From NCBI RefSeq assembly GCF_015356115.1, contig NZ_CP063056.1, positions 1,674,001-1,738,000 of the forward strand: 64,000 nucleotides of DNA. Direction: 5' to 3'. Of this stretch, positions 60,421 through 64,000 are shown one piece after another; the stretch's first letter is position 1; every line of letters begins with the position of its first letter. Below the pieces are notes generated by a model that saw nothing but the letters and a program-made list of their open reading frames with translations, was not told the origin of the DNA and did no database searches. This stretch comes from Rodentibacter haemolyticus (lineage in GTDB: Bacteria > Pseudomonadota > Gammaproteobacteria > Enterobacterales > Pasteurellaceae). Both the position numbers and the translations under genes were made by a program.

Positions 60421-61422
60421 TTATCTCTTTTCATCCAAAAACCGATCAAAATCACTCTCAAACAATCTATCCTGCACCACCCGATATTATCTCAAAATTG
60501 CTCAATGCGTGGGTTTTGGCGATTTCGGCGGTGATTTCTCCTGCGTCTTGCAAAACCGTGCGGTCGGTAAATTCTAAAAAGCGGTTGAGATGCGCTTCCC
60601 AATCCGCCATGGTCATCGGGATTTGGCGGGTTGCCATGTCTTCGGCGATGTCCAAATAGGCGGAAACGAGGCGTTGCAGTTGTGCCATTTCGCTTTCGGT
60701 CAGGTAGTTTTTGGTGACGGTTACGTCAAATTGCTGGATTTTGCCGTGCGGCGCGTCTTTCCAAGTGGTTAACCCCATATTTTATCGGCATTTGCTCTGT
60801 GGTAAACCACTTCGGCAGCAGTTTGCCCGTGAATCGCCCAATGCAGCTTGTTTTGTACGGTGGCGAAAAAGCGTTTGGTGGTAGTGGCGTTGCGGTCGTA
60901 GTCAATGGAAGTGGCATAAATATCGGTGATTTTTTGGTAGAACTTGCGTTCCGACAGGCGGATTTCACGGATGCGGGCGAGTTGTTCTTCGAAGTATTTT
61001 TTGCCCAAAACCGTACCGTCGTTTTTCAGGCGTTCGTCGTCCATCGCAAAACCTTTGATTATAAAGGATTCGATGATTTGCGTCGCCCATTTGCGAAACT
61101 GCACCGCCCGTTCGGAATTGGTTTTGTAGCCGACGGCGATAATGGCGGCAAGGTTGTAGTGATTAGTTTGGTAGTTTTTGCCGTCATCGGCAGTTACTCG
61201 AAATTTTCGAGTAACTGATTTTTCATCTAACTCATTGCCTGAAAATATTTTTTGCAAATGATAAGTAACTGTGTGTGATTTTATTCCGTACAACTCCGCC
61301 ATCATTTTTTGCGACAGCCAGATATTTTCATCGGCATAAACTGCATTGACACTGATGTCGCCCGTCGCAGCGATAAAGGTCAAATATTCTACAGCTGATG
61401 AACGTATGATTTCTTGTTGCAT
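60421..61422 (-). pseudogene. rhuM: rhuM-family gene with two frameshifts
   Basis: The first part (from 61422) is a RhuM-family protein starting MQQEIIRSSAVEYLTFIAAT, with the Bro-N/KilA-like segment NIWLSQKMMAELYGIKSHTV and WATQIIESFIIKGFAMDDER. It stops at 60769. One base appears missing there (GATAAAATATGG), and family sequence MGLTTWKDAPHGKIQQFDV resumes in another frame. A second shift near 60490 (extra base in GAGATAATATCGG) precedes the expected C-terminus (QDRLFESDFDRFLDEKR) ending at 60421. RhuM genes are often found with restriction systems and mobile islands; their function is unclear. The DNA is GC-rich compared with the TIR genes next to it. Confidence 0.8.
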
Positions 61423-61586
61423 AAGATCCCTGAAAAATCGGTTAATTTGCTTGTTATTATAGCATTTTCTTTGTGTTTTTTATTTTTAAATAAATATATT
61501 TGAGTTAGTTGAGCAAGGTAATGAATTACAGAAAATTCATAAAGAAAAATTAAAATTTTTGCTTACTCAAATAGCAATTAAAAAAA

Positions 61587-61633
61587 ACAAGCGGTCAAAA
61601 TCTGCAAATTTCTTGCGAATTTTGACCGCTTGT
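61587..61633. terminator. perfect inverted pair of Apl-type uptake signals
   Basis: ACAAGCGGTCAAAAT at 61587 and ATTTTGACCGCTTGT ending at 61633 form the arms around CTGCAAATTTCTTGCGA. Both ends hold the Apl core ACAAGCGGT. It lies 25 bases after the stop of the minus-strand flavin enzyme gene and probably terminates it. The rest of the 235-base gap to rhuM is AT-rich without a gene. Confidence 0.8.
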
Positions 61634-61657
61634 CTATTTATCTTACACCCTACAACC

Positions 61658-62788
61658 CTACACATCTCTCGGTTGCCAGTCGCTGCCTTTGAGTGGTGGG
61701 AGCCAAGACGGGCCTTGTAATTGCTGTTGCCAGAGTAATTCTGGGTAGCGGTAGTCGGCTTGGCGTTCTGGGTCAATGGTGGTTTGGATTTCGTCTTCTC
61801 GTCCTGTTTTGATGAGCGTGGCGAAGTTCGGGTTCATCATTACCGCTTTGCCCACTGCCAAAAATTCCGCCCAGCCTGTACCGAGTGCTTGTGCGAGTTG
61901 GTCAGCGGTAAACAGGTTGCCCACGCCAATCAGCGGTAATCTGCCGTTTAGGCGTTCGTGTACCAGTTGCATACGAGTGAGATTGGTGTTCGCCCCACGG
62001 CGTGCTTTTTTGTAGAAATCCCACAGTGACATATGCAGATATTGCAACGGTTTTTCCACCAACGCATCAATCAGGTTGAACGTATCCGCCATTGTTAAAC
62101 CGTTATCGCCCGGTTCTTCCGGCGAGAAACGGTAGCCGATGATGAAATCTGGGCGATTGTGTTGCGTTCTTGCAGCAAACACCGCATCGACCACCGCTAG
62201 AGGGAAACGCAGGCGATTTTCTAAGCTACCGCCCCATTGGTCTTGGCGTTGGTTGGTTTTTGCCGAGTAGAATTGTTGTAGCAAATAGTCATTCGCCCCG
62301 TGGATTTCCACGCCGTCAAAGCCCGCTTGAATCGCCAATTCGGTCGCTTGTCCGAAGGCTTTGATAATTTGCTCGATTTCGCTTTCCGCCAATGCTTTCG
62401 CATTGTTCATTGCCGTAGGAGCAACAGGTTCCGCCGTCTGATTATAATCAGAGGCACGAATACCGCCGTGGTGAATTTGTAAAATCGCTTTCGCCCCTTG
62501 AGATTTGATTAAATCTGCAAGCTGAGTCAGGCGTGGCAAGTTGTGCGAGCTAATTGCATAAGGTTGCCCCGGGAACGTTTTGCCTTCAATCGCCACCAAC
62601 GTCGCCGCCGTGATAAATAGCCCGAACTCGGTCGCTCTGCCGTCAATAAATTGGCGTTCTTGTTCGCCGAAACTGCCATCTTGGTTCGCACCGAAGTGGG
62701 TCATCGGCGCAACCGCTAGGCGGTTTTTAATTTCTACGCCGTTGTTGAGCGTAAAAGGTTGAAAAAGGGGTTGATATGCTGCTTTCAT
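61658..62788 (-). CDS. NADH:flavin oxidoreductase, Old Yellow Enzyme family
   Basis: From the ATG at 62788 (after AAGGAA) this is a 376-residue OYE-type flavoprotein with a TIM-barrel fold. Seen are PFTLNNGVEIKNRLAVAPMT with FGANQDG at the N-terminus, ILQIHHGGIRA, the substrate-binding FDGVEIHGANDYLLQQFYS, NQRQDQWGGSLENRLRFPL, and the FMN phosphate site ending near FLAVGKAVMMNPNFA. Such enzymes reduce electrophilic alkenes, quinones or nitro compounds with NAD(P)H. The longer reading to 62818 would run into the preceding gene. It follows the metallo-hydrolase gene by 16 bases in one operon. Confidence 0.88.
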   Translation of the reverse strand: MKAAYQPLFQPFTLNNGVEIKNRLAVAPMTHFGANQDGSFGEQERQFIDGRATEFGLFITAATLVAIEGKTFPGQPYAISSHNLPRLTQLADLIKSQGAKAILQIHHGGIRASDYNQTAEPVAPTAMNNAKALAESEIEQIIKAFGQATELAIQAGFDGVEIHGANDYLLQQFYSAKTNQRQDQWGGSLENRLRFPLAVVDAVFAARTQHNRPDFIIGYRFSPEEPGDNGLTMADTFNLIDALVEKPLQYLHMSLWDFYKKARRGANTNLTRMQLVHERLNGRLPLIGVGNLFTADQLAQALGTGWAEFLAVGKAVMMNPNFATLIKTGREDEIQTTIDPERQADYRYPELLWQQQLQGPSWLPPLKGSDWQPRDV

Positions 62789-62804
62789 CTTGCTTTCCTT
62801 CAAA

Positions 62805-63827
62805 TTAATGTTGGTCAAATGGGCGATATTGCACTGGAATCCAGCGGTAGCTGTTGCTGTCTTTTTCCGCTTGTAAATGACCCAAGCCCGGGAATGGTAA
62901 ATGTGCGCCTGCGATCAACGGTTTTTGAGCGGCAATTTTCGGTAACATTTCTTGACGAGTTTTACGAGCGGCATCGGCATTCGCATCAAACTCAATCGCC
63001 ACTTCTGGGTGAGCCATTTGCACGGCGTGGTTGTGCATTAAATCGCCCCATACCAATAAGGTTTCACCTTTTGAGCTAAATTCAAACCCGCTATGCCCCG
63101 GCGTATGTCCGAAAAGCGGGATAGATTTTACATTCGGGAACACTTCATCGCCAGCGTTGTAGAATTTCACTTTATCCGCTTTTTGGTACGGTGCGACCGC
63201 CGAGCGAGCCAGCTGTACAAGCGGTTGAATTTCTTGCGGAAGTTGCGAAATGTCCGCATCTAGCCAAAACGCTTTTTCTTGGTTTGGCAAGTAAATGGTT
63301 GCATTTGGGAACGCCATTTTGCCTTCTGCCACCACGCCATTTAGGTGGTCGGCGTGCATATGGGTTGGCAGAATGATGTCGATTTGCTCAGGTTGGTAGC
63401 CAGACGCTTTCAGGCTGTCCATCAAACGCCCTTTTTTATCAAGGAAAATCGGGGCTTCCACCTCGCCTTTGCCCGCATCAATCAAAATCAGATTATCGCC
63501 TGTGTTCACCAAAAAGCCGATGATCGTACCTTCCAAACCGCCCAAATGGGTGCGTGGGGCAAATTCGTGATCGAGCATTGCATCAAGTTCCACTTTGCTG
63601 AACGTGGTGAATTTTTCCATTAGCGACATATCAAGATTACCCAACCCGTCATACAGCGCGGTGACTTCAAAATCACCGACCATTACACGGAAATAGCCCG
63701 GCACTTGGGTTTTCTGCATTTTCACCGCATTTTTCGCTGGGGTGTAAGCAGGTTGTGCCATTGTCGGTAAAGCGGTTAAGCCGAGTGTTGCTGCCACAAG
63801 TGCGGTCAAAATATTGGTTTTTTTCAT
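62805..63827 (-). CDS. secreted metallo-beta-lactamase-fold hydrolase
   Basis: From the ATG at 63827 (AAGGAGA upstream) this is 340 residues with a signal peptide ending near LPTMAQPA (about residue 24). The metal-binding motif THMHADHLNGV (H-x-H-x-D-H) is complete, with IDAGKGEVEAP before it. Further metal ligands come from LFGHTPGHSGFEF and from the LVWGDLMHNHAV aspartate. The layout is that of periplasmic MBL-fold lactonase-like or quorum-quenching type enzymes, but the substrate cannot be read. The gene contains both an Apl-type signal (ACAAGCGGT, about 63217) and a Hin-type signal (about 63797, in the signal peptide region). Confidence 0.85.
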   Translation of the reverse strand: MKKTNILTALVAATLGLTALPTMAQPAYTPAKNAVKMQKTQVPGYFRVMVGDFEVTALYDGLGNLDMSLMEKFTTFSKVELDAMLDHEFAPRTHLGGLEGTIIGFLVNTGDNLILIDAGKGEVEAPIFLDKKGRLMDSLKASGYQPEQIDIILPTHMHADHLNGVVAEGKMAFPNATIYLPNQEKAFWLDADISQLPQEIQPLVQLARSAVAPYQKADKVKFYNAGDEVFPNVKSIPLFGHTPGHSGFEFSSKGETLLVWGDLMHNHAVQMAHPEVAIEFDANADAARKTRQEMLPKIAAQKPLIAGAHLPFPGLGHLQAEKDSNSYRWIPVQYRPFDQH

Positions 63828-63843
63828 CGAAATTCTCCTTGCC

Positions 63844-64000
63844 TTACAGGGTTCTTTTTGCCATTGCTTCGGCATCATCAATCATAATTTTACCACCGCC
63901 AAAGCTCATATTTTCCAACGGTAAGGCGTAAATCAATAACGAAATATCATCTTGCCCGATACCCACTTTTTCCACCGCATATTTGGTCACGAGTTCTACC
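63844..64000 (-). CDS. C-terminal end of a small protein, possibly a tautomerase
   Basis: The last 51 codons of a minus-strand gene enter from the right edge, ending at TAA 63844-63846. The visible sequence includes VTKYAVEKVGIGQDDISLLI and YALPLENMSFGGGKI. The pattern of a helix followed by a strand and a P-x-E-N-x-x-x-GG turn recalls the 4-oxalocrotonate tautomerase family, but without the N-terminal proline the call is tentative. It precedes the metallo-hydrolase gene in the same operon. Confidence 0.45.
   Translation of the reverse strand, partial: VELVTKYAVEKVGIGQDDISLLIYALPLENMSFGGGKIMIDDAEAMAKRTL

Noticed and set aside
60726..60968. 80-codon minus-strand open frame within rhuM
   Set aside because: It overlaps rhuM family sequence in another frame and has no independent support.

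Overview
The window looks like a chromosome segment of a Pasteurellaceae bacterium, most likely Haemophilus or a close relative. Two things support this. First, the 9-base Hin-type DNA uptake signal AAGTGCGGT (or its complement) occurs about 35 times by my hand count in the first 51 kb. Second, several gene blocks keep the order I know from H. influenzae: tyrP-tdk-tsaD-rpsU-dnaG-rpoD; rsfS-rlmH-mrdA-rodA-rlpA-dacA-ybeD-lipB-lipA-yidE-ABC transporter-mreBCD; rplI-rpsR-priB-rpsF and infA-rsmA-apaH; rph-pyrE-djlA-dusC. I cannot fix the species from this sequence alone.

Layout. 1-1.7 kb: LOS-type glycosyltransferases, one a pseudogene. 1.9-13.6 kb: two TyrP-type permeases flanking tdk, tsaD and the rpsU-dnaG-rpoD macromolecular synthesis operon, then yicC, ygfZ and anmK. 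13.7-30 kb: murQ and the cell-wall and lipoate block, in which PBP2/RodA, RlpA, PBP5 and MreBCD build the rod-shaped wall, LipB/LipA make lipoate, and RsfS/RlmH act on ribosomes. 30-38.4 kb: plsY, folB, the S6/PriB/S18/L9 operon, infA, rsmA, apaH, a HI_0552-like gene, ndh and folD. 38.5-46 kb: tRNA-Pro, tRNA-Arg, a 2127-residue RTX/BapA-type adhesin with 16 units of 91 residues, then tRNA-Ser. The adhesin is preceded by a 10 x 7-bp tandem repeat and a 19-T tract, both likely to vary in length. 46-51.2 kb: a SulP transporter and rph-pyrE-djlA-dusC.

From 51.2 kb to the right edge the character changes. Hin-type uptake signals nearly vanish. Apl-type signals (ACAAGCGGT) mark the outer parts and Neisseria DUS (GCCGTCTGAA core) mark the inner part. 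The outer parts hold an HxlR regulator, an NmrA-type oxidoreductase, an esterase, two acetyltransferase genes (one frameshifted), an Old Yellow Enzyme, a metallo-beta-lactamase-fold enzyme and the end of a possible tautomerase, a plausible reactive-compound detoxification set. Nested between them are a UvrA-like pseudogene, a four-gene TIR operon and a rhuM pseudogene.

The TIR operon (56.2-60.3 kb, minus strand) is the main candidate for an undescribed system. It encodes two small ThsB-like TIR proteins, a 682-residue protein with two TIR-like domains and a C-terminal SLOG-like domain, and a 285-residue protein with a C-terminal TIR. It resembles Thoeris anti-phage defence, but the predicted SLOG receptor is fused to TIR rather than to SIR2. 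All functions here are inferred from sequence patterns; no database search was run.
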